Positions 1 to 8,780 of a DNA stretch of 64,000 nt are shown piece by piece. The position numbers and the translations under genes are program-made. The DNA is from Gammaproteobacteria bacterium. GTDB lineage: Bacteria; Pseudomonadota; Gammaproteobacteria; Pseudomonadales; Azotimanducaceae. The stretch spans positions 62,001 to 126,000 of the forward strand of contig NZGG01000031.1 in the NCBI GenBank assembly GCA_002690865.1, read 5' to 3'. The notes under the pieces were generated by a model. That model saw nothing but the letters and a program-made list of their open reading frames with translations. It was not told the origin of the DNA and ran no database searches. The first letter of the stretch is position 1. Each line of letters starts with the position of its first letter.

Positions 1-595
1 CGTTCCAATTAAGACTTTGCTGAAAAATACGATCTCCGTAGCCAGATATGGGTTTGGAAGTAGGCGTTACATCTTTACTGATGTCTCTCTCGCGCCTGCT
101 AATAACAGCTGAATCCACAGTCAGACAAAATGCAGTATAGCCGGCATCAATAGCACGTTGTACTTTAAGATCAGTCCAGTCTGCGTCACCTCTAACATAG
201 AGCTGATAAATCTTTGGTGATTTCGAGGCGGCAGCGATGTCCTCTAGGTCTGGATGACATGCCGAACTAGCAATACTCATAATACCTGCCCCTTCTGCAG
301 CAATTGCAGCCGTTGCTCCTCCCCCTGTTACTAGGTTTTGTAAAGAACCAATTGGGGCCAAGATCACTGGTATTTCTAATTCTTGGCCAAGGATAGAGCC
401 TCTCGTATCGATTTCCGATACGTCGTTAAGTATTTTCGGAAGTAGTGCTTTGGAGTCTATGGAGGCACGATTTCTCTTTAATGTTGTTTCAGAAGCCGTA
501 CCACCAACAACATAATCCCATAGGTTTTGACTTAGATTTTGTTTCGCTTTTTTTATGATTTGGTGAATGGTTCTAAACTCAGATACTTCTGGCAT
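1..595 (-). CDS. FMN-dependent alpha-hydroxy-acid oxidase/dehydrogenase (partial, C-terminus off window)
   Basis: About 198 N-terminal residues can be read from an ATG at 593-595 to the window edge, with no stop. They match the start of the lactate/glycolate/mandelate oxidase TIM-barrel family, which oxidises 2-hydroxy acids to 2-oxo acids using FMN. Visible family signatures are LWDYVVGGTASE near residue 25, the strand carrying APIGSLQ, YQLYVRGD, and TVDSAVISRRERD, the counterpart of the usual TVDxxxxGRRERD segment. The catalytic His/Arg part lies outside the window, so the substrate cannot be judged. The gene is divergent from the ABC pair across a 198-base gap. Confidence 0.85.
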   Translation of the reverse strand, partial: MPEVSEFRTIHQIIKKAKQNLSQNLWDYVVGGTASETTLKRNRASIDSKALLPKILNDVSEIDTRGSILGQELEIPVILAPIGSLQNLVTGGGATAAIAAEGAGIMSIASSACHPDLEDIAAASKSPKIYQLYVRGDADWTDLKVQRAIDAGYTAFCLTVDSAVISRRERDISKDVTPTSKPISGYGDRIFQQSLNWN

Positions 596-793
596 TTTTA
601 CCCTTTTTTCCGTGTTAGTGGAATTGCGTTCCACCACGCTGACTAACAGACACTAGAATCTCTCAAAATTCAATAGCGGTAGTCAATTATTTTGGTAGAA
701 ATAATTTAAAAAAATAATTACTTGGCGGGCCGGTTTTCTATCGATAATGTGTTAGTGTCGGTCCTTGCCTAACTCATCGTTGGAGGGAATCGA

Positions 794-2893
794 TTGAGTG
801 AACCTGCAATAATTAAAGGGTACAGACAGGCTGGTCAGCTTGGCGCCTTGCCTGATGTGAGTTTCAGTAAGATGTTTCGACTTGCTCTTCGGACGTGGCC
901 TTTCATGAGGCCAATGTTAAAGCATCTTATCCTTCTGGGTGTTGTCACTATAACAGGCAGTGCAGTTGCACTTGTCGCCTTCATTATTAATGCTGATATT
1001 TTTGGGAACAAGGTTCTCGTTGGAAATAAATTGCAGCCTATGCAGGCGACGATTTTATTCCTGGATGAGAGTTATGTTGATCCATCTATTAGTAATTCAC
1101 TGGGGCAAGACCTTGGGGAACAACTAGGCGTTAGTAAACTTCTTGGCAATATCACTGGCGGGAAGTCTAAAGATGGTAAGGGTGAAGAGATTGAATCAGA
1201 GAAAAAGATCAATTCAGCGGAAGCTGAATCGTCTCAGTTAAGCAGAGACCAAAGAAAAGTAGTACGAAACAGGTTGGTAATATACAGCATAATCTCTGGT
1301 ATTTTGGGTGGAATCATCTGGTTATTGATTCCATATTACAATATGTGGATTTGGCAGAGTATCAATCAAAATTTAAGAGTGGCAATGATTGAACGTGCTG
1401 AGTCCTTGTCTCTAAAGTATCACGATAATGCTCGAGTAGGTGATGCGATTTTTCGTGTATACCAAGATAGCGCCCAAATTATAAATTTGCTGCAGGCTGG
1501 CATTATGACCCCGATAGCGACGCTCTATGGAGTTATTATGGGCCTTGCTATTGTGGCTGCCTTTGATCCTTTGTTTGCGTTAACAATTATTATTGCAGGA
1601 ACGCCCATGGCGTTTTTGACTATTTGGTTTACACCCAGAATTCGTCGGCAATCTTTAAATAATCGTAAGGCAAACAGCGATCTAACATCGAGGCTTCAAG
1701 AGGTTTTTTCATCTATAAAAATCGTAAAAGCAAATCGGTCAGAGAGGCGTGTTTTAGATCGATTTAATGAAGATTCATACCGTGCATTGGATGCAGCATA
1801 TTTTCTTAGAATGGATATGGCTTTACTTACAGTGCTAGTGGCAGTTATTGGAGGAGCGACATTACTTTTTTGTGAGTATGTGATGGTTAGCTGGATCGTG
1901 ATTGAGCGTGAAACATTTTTTGGCGCATGGGCGGTAGCGTTGATTGGATTTATGGTTTGGAATTTGGGTGCTTATAACATAGCTGTTGGGAGAGTGAATG
2001 GTCTGGCTCAATCGGGGCGAGAGTTGGTCGCGATATGGAATAGAATGCAGGACATGTTTATTGGATTAGAACGAGCATTTTTTCTGTTAGACCTTGAGCC
2101 AGAGGTGATCGATCCTGATGACCCCAAGGATTTTCCTCAGCCAATAAAAAGTGTGTCGTGGCGAAATGTAAAGTTTGGTTACAACTCACAACAGCAGATC
2201 TTAGATGGGATTGATCTGCAAGCCCACTCGGGTACAGTGACGGCCATTGTGGGTGGTACCGGTGCAGGAAAGTCGACTGTCATGTCAATGCTGTTGAGAT
2301 TATATGATCCTGATAAAGGTCAGATTTTGGTAAATGATTTAGATCTTAAGCAAATGACCATCGATGATGTCCGTGGGAACATCGCTATTGCTTTACAAAA
2401 GAACGTACTATTCGCTGATACGGTTGCTAAAAATATAAGTTATTCTAAGTCTGATGCAACGAGGCAGCAGATTGAGGATGCTGCAAAGGTCGCCTGTGCT
2501 GATGAGTTCATTCGATCAATGAGTAAAGGGTACGATACTGAGTTGGGTGAGCGTGGAGGGAAACTTTCGGCTGGCCAACGACAGCGATTATCGATAGCGA
2601 GGGCGTTAGTGCGCGATACGCCAATTCTTATTCTGGATGAGCCGACGGCATCATTGGACGCTAAGACTGAACACAATGTACTAAATAATCTCTCAGACTG
2701 GGGTCGCGGGAAAATTATTTTTCTCATTACTCATCGTTTGTCTACAATTAGAAATGCAGACCATATTGCTTTTTTAGAAAAAGGAAAGTTCGTTGAGTAC
2801 GGCAAGCATGAGGAGTTAATGGAGATAAAGAACGGTCGTTATCGAGGCTTCGTTTTGTCCGAGTTGGATAGTAGTAGTTCGGAGGTGTCATGA
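794..2893 (+). CDS. ABC exporter half-transporter, subunit A
   Basis: This 699-residue type IV (exporter-fold) half-transporter has an N-terminal six-helix domain and a C-terminal ATPase. The start is TTG at 794, chosen for a strong GGAGGG at 782-787. The ATPase shows Walker A (GGTGAGKST, near residue 487), the signature LSAGQRQRL, Walker B with catalytic Glu (LILDEPTASLD) and the switch His (THR). Helix 1 (about 45-67) and helix 2 (about 161-182) are separated by roughly 90 mostly charged residues. That segment should face the periplasm and is far longer than usual. The gene overlaps the next ABC gene by ATGA, so the two probably form a heterodimer. The substrate is unknown; lipid or drug export are the common roles. 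Confidence 0.9.
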   Translation: MSEPAIIKGYRQAGQLGALPDVSFSKMFRLALRTWPFMRPMLKHLILLGVVTITGSAVALVAFIINADIFGNKVLVGNKLQPMQATILFLDESYVDPSISNSLGQDLGEQLGVSKLLGNITGGKSKDGKGEEIESEKKINSAEAESSQLSRDQRKVVRNRLVIYSIISGILGGIIWLLIPYYNMWIWQSINQNLRVAMIERAESLSLKYHDNARVGDAIFRVYQDSAQIINLLQAGIMTPIATLYGVIMGLAIVAAFDPLFALTIIIAGTPMAFLTIWFTPRIRRQSLNNRKANSDLTSRLQEVFSSIKIVKANRSERRVLDRFNEDSYRALDAAYFLRMDMALLTVLVAVIGGATLLFCEYVMVSWIVIERETFFGAWAVALIGFMVWNLGAYNIAVGRVNGLAQSGRELVAIWNRMQDMFIGLERAFFLLDLEPEVIDPDDPKDFPQPIKSVSWRNVKFGYNSQQQILDGIDLQAHSGTVTAIVGGTGAGKSTVMSMLLRLYDPDKGQILVNDLDLKQMTIDDVRGNIAIALQKNVLFADTVAKNISYSKSDATRQQIEDAAKVACADEFIRSMSKGYDTELGERGGKLSAGQRQRLSIARALVRDTPILILDEPTASLDAKTEHNVLNNLSDWGRGKIIFLITHRLSTIRNADHIAFLEKGKFVEYGKHEELMEIKNGRYRGFVLSELDSSSSEVS

Positions 2894-4911
2894 CTGATAA
2901 TTCCACTGATTCGGAAAAAAAGTTGACCACTCTTATAGGGGAGGTCTTTGGCAAGAACCAATTCGACGATCGAGTAGATACTCAACCTGATATTCTTACG
3001 AGAGACATGTTCCGGCTTTTGGGTCGATGTGTTCGCTTACTATTTACTGTTAAGAAACTTCTTGTTATCAAGTTTCTACTCCAGCTTGTGCTAGTGTTCC
3101 CCGTGTTATTGCTTCCGTGGATGGCCAAGATTGTTATTGACAACGTCATCTTACAGCAACCATTTGGTGAGACTGCAGTTAGTTACCCGCCTTTTATGAA
3201 TCCGATCGTGAACCATGTGGATGGTATGGCCCCTATGTCCATAATGTTTACCCTAACTGTCATTTATTTTCTTTTGCTGGTGGTAGTTGGTACGCGATCC
3301 AGCTGGACGAATGCTGGTTTGCTCCAAGGACAAGATGCAGCTACTAAAGCTGAAAATACCCTAAGTTTTGGATACAGTACTGGCGGTGGCATTTGGGGGT
3401 TTTTTGATTTCTTGGTTTACGTCAGGTTAAACCAAACTGTTGCTAACCGACTTCGTGTACGCTTGTTTGAGCGCCTTACCCACTTGCCAATGACGATACA
3501 TGATGATCAGCGCATTGGTGACTCGGTATATCGTGTCTTATATGATTGTCCAGAGGCAGCAGATCTGTCTTTTCGACTTACGTTTCAGCCTTTTTTTGCA
3601 GTGCTCGCGGTAGGTATTAATCTTTATATACTGCAGTATTCTTATGGAGATGTGTCCCCAGAGCTAATCTGGATTGCTTGGGCAATGTTACCACTTTTTA
3701 TTATTGGGACAGCGCCTTTTTCGGGTGCCTTACGACGTACCAATCAGAATAAAAGGGCAGCGGGTGCTGCTGCAACCAATGCAATGGAAGAATCTATAAA
3801 TAATGTTGGTGCGGTGCAGAGTCTTGGTGGCGCTAAGAAAGAGCAAAAGCGTTTTGCGGAAAGAAGTGCACAAACGTTTCTGCGGGAGCGCTATGCATTT
3901 GCAGTATTAGTTGCAACAGTTTCTGTGTTAAGCACTATCTCTGGAATTGCTGCTTTATATATATACGTCCTAATTACCGATCGAATTATTGAGGGAATAT
4001 TATCGCCAGGTGATTTTGCGGTACTTCTCGGTGTTTACTGGGGTATTGCAGGCTCAGTAATGTTTTTTGGTATGTTTTGGCTTAAGTTACAGGAGAATGC
4101 CGCAGCGGTTCGCAGGGTATTTTTTTTCCTTGATTTTGAATCTGAGAGAGATCATTCCGGAAGGTTGCAGCTTGACCAAATACGCGAGGGCGTTAAATTT
4201 GATGGAGTGTCATTTAGATATGGCGATCATCAAAACACGCTCAGTGAGATCAGTCTAGATTTATCTTTGGGTGAACTGGTTGCATTTGTTGGTCCAACAG
4301 GGGCTGGGAAAACCACTTTAGCGTATATGATTCCTTATCTTTTGAAACCAACCTCAGGCCGAGTTTTGATAGATGGTAAAGATTTATCTGAAATTGATCT
4401 GGATTCATTGAGGACGCAGGTTACCTATGTGTTTCAAGAGCATCTTCTTCTCTCAGAATCGATCCGTCAAAACTTTCTTTTTGTCAATCCAAGCGCAACA
4501 GAGAATCAAATGATGGAGGCGCTGGAAACGGCTCATTGTATGGAGTTCATTGAGAAAATGCCTGACAAGCTAGATACTATACTAGGTCGTTCAGGAGATA
4601 CCCTCTCTGTTGGTCAGCAACAGCGCTTATCAATAGCTCGTGGTCTAGTGAGAGACTCAAAAATACTTATTCTTGATGAGCCATCAGCTGCTCTTGATCC
4701 GCAAACAGAGGGTAAGTTAGTAAAAGCCCTGCAGTCGGCTTCAAAAGAACGCTTAGTTATAGTTATTGCGCATCGGTTATCGACTATTCGCAGGGCCGAT
4801 AAAATAGTCTTCCTTGAAGATGGAGAAGTAAAAGATTTGGGTAATCATGATTCGCTAATGGAGAACCCAAAAGGGGCTTACCGGGAATTTGTTGAACTAC
4901 AGGGCGGTTAG
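2890..4911 (+). CDS. ABC exporter half-transporter, subunit B
   Basis: This 673-residue partner of the preceding gene overlaps it by four bases (2890-2893), so the two are translationally coupled. It has transmembrane helices from about residue 57 and a C-terminal ATPase with Walker A (GPTGAGKTT, about 468), signature LSVGQQQRL, Walker B plus Glu (LILDEPSAALD) and a switch His (AHR). Both ATPase sites therefore look competent, unlike heterodimers with one degenerate site. It too has a long first periplasmic loop (about 90-117) and an extra stretch after helix 2. The 3' end overlaps the convergent Nramp-like gene by four bases. The substrate cannot be inferred. Confidence 0.9.
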   Translation: MTDNSTDSEKKLTTLIGEVFGKNQFDDRVDTQPDILTRDMFRLLGRCVRLLFTVKKLLVIKFLLQLVLVFPVLLLPWMAKIVIDNVILQQPFGETAVSYPPFMNPIVNHVDGMAPMSIMFTLTVIYFLLLVVVGTRSSWTNAGLLQGQDAATKAENTLSFGYSTGGGIWGFFDFLVYVRLNQTVANRLRVRLFERLTHLPMTIHDDQRIGDSVYRVLYDCPEAADLSFRLTFQPFFAVLAVGINLYILQYSYGDVSPELIWIAWAMLPLFIIGTAPFSGALRRTNQNKRAAGAAATNAMEESINNVGAVQSLGGAKKEQKRFAERSAQTFLRERYAFAVLVATVSVLSTISGIAALYIYVLITDRIIEGILSPGDFAVLLGVYWGIAGSVMFFGMFWLKLQENAAAVRRVFFFLDFESERDHSGRLQLDQIREGVKFDGVSFRYGDHQNTLSEISLDLSLGELVAFVGPTGAGKTTLAYMIPYLLKPTSGRVLIDGKDLSEIDLDSLRTQVTYVFQEHLLLSESIRQNFLFVNPSATENQMMEALETAHCMEFIEKMPDKLDTILGRSGDTLSVGQQQRLSIARGLVRDSKILILDEPSAALDPQTEGKLVKALQSASKERLVIVIAHRLSTIRRADKIVFLEDGEVKDLGNHDSLMENPKGAYREFVELQGG

Positions 4912-6305
4912 GCGCGCAGTACCGTGAAATAGATAACGGCAAATGCAAGTGTCATTTGTAGTAGGAAAGTTAATTTGAGTAAAAATTTCGCGCCCTGTCC
5001 CGGTTGCAATGAGCTAGGTAAATATTTATGTTGTAGGTAGATGGTAATCCCACTTTGTATGGGCAACATCATAGCTGCGTAACATGCAGCAATAGTCACC
5101 ATCATTACCGGTCGTTGAAAGCCGACGTATAGTGCGAAACTGATGAAAGGCACTACTAGTCCATACCATCGGATAATTGAAAGCCTTGCTGTTAGGTTTT
5201 CTCTCCGCAAAAAACCAAGCTCAATCAAGTAGTCGGGTAGGAACCTCGCTCCCGCAGCCAGACCTGCGACACTACTTGAATAAAGAATACAAAAGGCACC
5301 AATTGCGAACAGCCATAATGACCAAGTCCCAAAGGTTTTTGTATACATATTACTCAGCGCGATGATCGTATCTTGACCTTGGGGGCTTTCCCCCATGGGG
5401 TGCAGAATCCCTGCGCCCAGAAAATAAAAAGGTATAGTGGCACAGGTAAGCAAGATCAGTGTAATCCAAATATCAGTTCGCAAAACACGAAGCCAGCCAT
5501 GCGCTCTTTTATACCAACTAGGAGAGCCATCAAACCGACCAATTCGAGCAGGATACCCTTTCTCGATACACCAGTAAGAGTATGCGGCAATCTCCCCAGA
5601 ATTGACTCCTGTATAACCATAGGCAGCGAGTGCGAGTACAGCAAATCCTGTGGAGAACTTGAATTCAAAGCCATAGATAATATCTTCTAAGTTCGTCGCA
5701 AACTCTGTTGTTTGCATGAGAATTGCGCCAGTGAGCGTTAGAATGGTGAAGGTCATAACGAATAACAACATGATATTTTCCAGTCGCCGATAACTTCCGC
5801 TACCAAGTAGGACTGCAGCAATTAACGCGAGTAGGGCGACGGCAACGAGAGGGTTTAGGTCTGGGAAAATAATAACGACTGCCTGACCCGCGCCACCAAT
5901 TAATCCTCCAAGGCCAGTAAGGCCAGTTAGAAAACCTATGAGTCCGAATGCAATAGGCCATGCAAATGCTTTCTTTGGTCCAGGGATCTTTCCAGGTACC
6001 CTATTGATAGCGCGAAGATAAGTATCTCCAGTAAGGATTACATAACGCGCAAGTTCAGCTTGTAAAATAGATTTACTCCAACAGGAAAAAAGAACCCACC
6101 AGAGCATACTGAATCCCACAGCTGCACCCAGACTTGCTGTCAAGATAATTTCTCCAGATCCGACAATAGTCGCAGAGATAATTACACTTGGACCAAGGTA
6201 TTTGATGGTACCCAACCAGCTGGAGGGCGGATTCTCAATAGCATTAGAAGGCTGAGTATATTGGTCTATTTCATCTTCGATCAAATTGTTTTGTTTTTTA
6301 TTCAT
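4908..6305 (-). CDS. Nramp-related (SLC11-like) membrane transporter
   Basis: A 465-residue integral membrane protein with about 11-12 hydrophobic helices and a short polar N-terminus. The opening helix (GPSVIISATIVGSGEI) aligns in layout with Nramp helix 1, whose metal-binding motif is normally DPGN; here that place reads GSGE. The later unwound-helix region reads GVNSGEIAAYSYW instead of the usual MPHN-type motif. It therefore belongs to the wider Nramp superfamily but probably not to the classical Mn/Fe proton symporters; Mg or an organic substrate is possible. It overlaps the end of the ABC pair convergently and is divergent from the cyclase genes. Family call fairly sure, substrate unknown. 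Confidence 0.75.
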   Translation of the reverse strand: MNKKQNNLIEDEIDQYTQPSNAIENPPSSWLGTIKYLGPSVIISATIVGSGEIILTASLGAAVGFSMLWWVLFSCWSKSILQAELARYVILTGDTYLRAINRVPGKIPGPKKAFAWPIAFGLIGFLTGLTGLGGLIGGAGQAVVIIFPDLNPLVAVALLALIAAVLLGSGSYRRLENIMLLFVMTFTILTLTGAILMQTTEFATNLEDIIYGFEFKFSTGFAVLALAAYGYTGVNSGEIAAYSYWCIEKGYPARIGRFDGSPSWYKRAHGWLRVLRTDIWITLILLTCATIPFYFLGAGILHPMGESPQGQDTIIALSNMYTKTFGTWSLWLFAIGAFCILYSSSVAGLAAGARFLPDYLIELGFLRRENLTARLSIIRWYGLVVPFISFALYVGFQRPVMMVTIAACYAAMMLPIQSGITIYLQHKYLPSSLQPGQGAKFLLKLTFLLQMTLAFAVIYFTVLRA

Positions 6306-6388
6306 TAAATACGAAATGATTATGATTCATAATACGTTAGTCTACGTCTGGATCTAAACGGTAATCAAAGGTTATATTATTCGCGAAA

Positions 6389-6394
6389 TATAAT
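6389..6394 (+). promoter_or_regulatory. Candidate -10 box upstream of the cyclase pair
   Basis: A perfect TATAAT lies about 70 bases before the chosen start of the first cyclase gene. No good -35 hexamer is seen at 16-18 bases upstream, so the call rests on the -10 alone. If real, transcription would start near 6400, which argues against translation beginning upstream of 6464. Confidence 0.35.
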
Positions 6395-6463
6395 GAACCA
6401 GGGTTGGGTACGAACGGAACACCCTGTACACTGCGGTATGATAAAGAAAAGAGGGAGCGCTTG

Positions 6464-7273
6464 ATGTTTAGTTTTGATGGTTATAAGCCGGTAGATCTTA
6501 GTCCTCATATAGAGGCAAGAATCTATCGAGTCGATGGGTCTGTGGAGGAAGGTACTACTGATCCATATGGTAAACCTTGGGTAATGAAGGAGGGTAGATT
6601 CGCGGGAGATAATTCTTTGTTTACTTTGTATGCCGCTCCTCCTGGTGGCGATGAAGCTTGGCATCAAGAACGGATGTCTACGCACCACGGCTCGCATTTG
6701 CAAGGTGGTAAAGGACATATTAGTCATTGGGCTGGAATGCCAGATGATATGAAAGGCTTATGGGAGATGCCTCTTGAAACCTTTATGGGAGATGCTGCTG
6801 TCTGTAATTTGAAGGATCTTAAACCAAGGGCAATTTCTGATCCAAGTGAATATCCACTTGGTGAAGGGGTGGCATTGCGAAGCAAGGAAGGCGATGTGCG
6901 TGGTCAAGAGATAACGCCAGATCACCTTTCTAATGTTCAGGAAGGGGATATCGTTTTGATGACCAGTCCATTTACGGGTTTGGAAGAGCCTTGGTTATCA
7001 AAAACGACCTGTGAGTGGTTAATTGGTGATCGTAAAATTAAGATGCTCGGCTTTGGTGTGCCAGGCGTTTGTTGGCAATATGATCTTAAAATTGCTGCGC
7101 CAAATAATTCACCGATAAGGCGCATGTTGTTAGGGGCTAATATTCCAATCGTGCATCCGCTTGTTAATATCGAATCTTTGACAAAAGATCGTACTTATTA
7201 TGTTGGTTTCCCTTTTAGGTTTACTAAGAGTGAAGCTAGTTTTATTCGAGCAATTGCTTTTGAGGAAGAATAG
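6464..7273 (+). CDS. Cyclase-family (kynurenine formamidase-like) protein, paralogue 1
   Basis: A 269-residue protein of the cyclase/kynurenine formamidase fold, whose members are metal-dependent hydrolases or dehydratases. The start is the ATG at 6464, set by GAGGGAG at 6450-6456 and by alignment with the next gene, which begins in the same way. The family motif HxGTHxDxPxH appears altered: H74, G76, S77, H78, then Gln80 where the metal-ligand Asp is expected, and H85. The next gene carries the identical change at identical positions. The protein has about 24 extra residues (near 125-150) relative to its neighbour. It is cotranscribed with the paralogue at a 12-base gap. Fold likely, activity unknown. 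Confidence 0.7.
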   Translation: MFSFDGYKPVDLSPHIEARIYRVDGSVEEGTTDPYGKPWVMKEGRFAGDNSLFTLYAAPPGGDEAWHQERMSTHHGSHLQGGKGHISHWAGMPDDMKGLWEMPLETFMGDAAVCNLKDLKPRAISDPSEYPLGEGVALRSKEGDVRGQEITPDHLSNVQEGDIVLMTSPFTGLEEPWLSKTTCEWLIGDRKIKMLGFGVPGVCWQYDLKIAAPNNSPIRRMLLGANIPIVHPLVNIESLTKDRTYYVGFPFRFTKSEASFIRAIAFEEE

Positions 7274-7285
7274 GAGTTTTACATC

Positions 7286-8017
7286 ATGATTAGTCTTAAA
7301 GGACATAGAATAGTTGACCTCACTTGGGAACTGGTTGCTCGCGTGACGCGGATGGATCAAACGATTGAGGAAGGGCAGCGAGATGTTTATAACATGCCCT
7401 GGATAGTGGAAGAGAGCTATAACGAGAAGGATGGTACTATTGAGCATCTCGTCGCTTGTAATGTTGGCACCGTAGCAGAATGGCCTGTTGGTGGCGTTAG
7501 CGGCCATATGGGTTCACATATTCAATTAGGTACTCGGCATAATGATAATTGGACCGGTCTCCCCGAAGGAATGAAAGGAATATGGGAGGTACCTCTTCAA
7601 ACTTATTATGGAGAAGCTTGTGTCTGCAAGTTTGATCACTTAAAGGCTGAGCCTATTCTTCCTGAACACTTATCAAATGTTCAAGAAGGTGACATTGTTA
7701 TTATGGGTAGCAGTCACACTCGTGAAGATTCACCATGGATAGACGGTGAAACGGCATACTGGCTGGCGGAAGAAAAAAAGATCAAGATGCTCTGTCCAAG
7801 CGTCCCGGGCATTGGTTGGGAAACTCGAGCTCAGGATCCTGAGCCGGATAATTGTCCCACCCATAGAGCGATGACGGGAAATAATATACCCATTACTTAT
7901 CCGCTCGTGAATACAGAGTCGTTGACGAAAGATCGCTGTTTCTTTATGAGTTTCCCGCTTAATGTTGGGCGTATGGAAGGAACTTGGATTAGGGCAATTG
8001 CTATTGAAGAAGAGTAA
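7286..8017 (+). CDS. Cyclase-family (kynurenine formamidase-like) protein, paralogue 2
   Basis: A 243-residue tandem paralogue of the preceding gene, with TAGGAG at 7271-7276 placed before its ATG. Matching blocks include VDL near residue 10, the GMKGIWEVPL segment, LSNVQEGDIVIM, SLTKDR and a common C-terminus ending IRAIAIEEE (IRAIAFEEE in paralogue 1). The metal motif again reads H74-M-G-S-H78-I-Q80 with H85, so Asp is replaced by Gln in both copies. The pair could form a heteromer or act on two related substrates. The only nearby pathway is the acid-sugar locus downstream on the other strand, which makes a sugar-acid or lactone substrate a reasonable but unproven guess. Confidence 0.7.
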   Translation: MISLKGHRIVDLTWELVARVTRMDQTIEEGQRDVYNMPWIVEESYNEKDGTIEHLVACNVGTVAEWPVGGVSGHMGSHIQLGTRHNDNWTGLPEGMKGIWEVPLQTYYGEACVCKFDHLKAEPILPEHLSNVQEGDIVIMGSSHTREDSPWIDGETAYWLAEEKKIKMLCPSVPGIGWETRAQDPEPDNCPTHRAMTGNNIPITYPLVNTESLTKDRCFFMSFPLNVGRMEGTWIRAIAIEEE

Positions 8018-8023
8018 GCAGTC

Positions 8024-8057
8024 ATTGGCGATGATCATTTAATTGATCATCGCCAAT
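8024..8057. terminator. Bidirectional hairpin between convergent genes
   Basis: A perfect 14-bp inverted repeat (arms 8024-8037 and 8044-8057) with a 6-base TTTAAT loop sits between the stop of cyclase paralogue 2 and the stop of otnC. There is no long U tract on either side. Stem length, perfection and position between two converging genes make a transcription end or mRNA 3'-stabilising structure the best reading. Confidence 0.7.
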
Positions 8058-8089
8058 AGCTGAGTTTCTGAAGTTAGTGAGCTCGGGAA

Positions 8090-8746
8090 CTAAATAAACT
8101 TTCCGTAAGCAACCTTTTGCGCTCTATCAAAAAACTCTGTCCATTCTTCATCTGTTAATAACTGTGGCTCTCCATACTGTGACGCTAACAAGTACTGTCG
8201 GCACATAATTTCAAGGCGGTGTGCAAGATCTGCTGTGGCTTTTATATTACTACCCCTCGCGATCATGCCATGCTTGCCGAGCAAACAGGCGGACCTTTTG
8301 GTTAGTGCTTCAGCAGCATCATCCCCTAGCGATTGGGTGCCAAATGTTGAATAGGGCACGCAGGGAACGTCATTCCCACCAAAACTTCCTACGAGATAAT
8401 GAAACCCTGGAAGGGGCTTTAAGTGAGATGCCATGGCGACGCAGTAATCTGAATGAGTATGAACGACTGCATGTGCTTTCTCATGTTGTTGATAGATTGC
8501 TGCATGCATTCTCCATTCGGAGGAGGGTTTTCGATCACCTTCCCATTCTCCATCGAGAGAAACTTCAACAAGAGTATCGACGGTGATATTTTCTGATGTC
8601 GCGCCCGAGGGTGATATCAGCATATTTTCCCCGAAACGAACGCTCAAGTTTCCTGATGCTAATTCGTTTAGTCCGATCTTTTCTACGTGTTTATATTGTT
8701 CAACTAGTTGGATCCGCAAAGTTTTTTCATCTGCAATATTTACCAT
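8090..8746 (-). CDS. otnC: Class II aldolase, probable 3-oxo-tetronate 4-phosphate decarboxylase
   Basis: A 218-residue class II (fuculose-phosphate type) aldolase. Metal-site residues are visible: H96 and H98 in VVHTHSD and H159 in GKHGMIARG, with catalytic Glu77 in SSEWRMH. Substrate-loop signatures ASGNLSVRF and ISPSGA are present. The aldolase family alone does not fix the substrate. The call as OtnC, which decarboxylates 3-oxo-tetronate 4-phosphate to dihydroxyacetone phosphate, rests on the adjacent upstream otnK gene on the same strand (34 bases away), the standard pairing in characterised tetronate pathways. A fuculose/ribulose phosphate aldolase is the alternative. Confidence 0.8.
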   Translation of the reverse strand: MVNIADEKTLRIQLVEQYKHVEKIGLNELASGNLSVRFGENMLISPSGATSENITVDTLVEVSLDGEWEGDRKPSSEWRMHAAIYQQHEKAHAVVHTHSDYCVAMASHLKPLPGFHYLVGSFGGNDVPCVPYSTFGTQSLGDDAAEALTKRSACLLGKHGMIARGSNIKATADLAHRLEIMCRQYLLASQYGEPQLLTDEEWTEFFDRAQKVAYGKFI

Positions 8747-8780
8747 AAATGTCTCCGACGATTAGTTTCTTGGGTTATTA

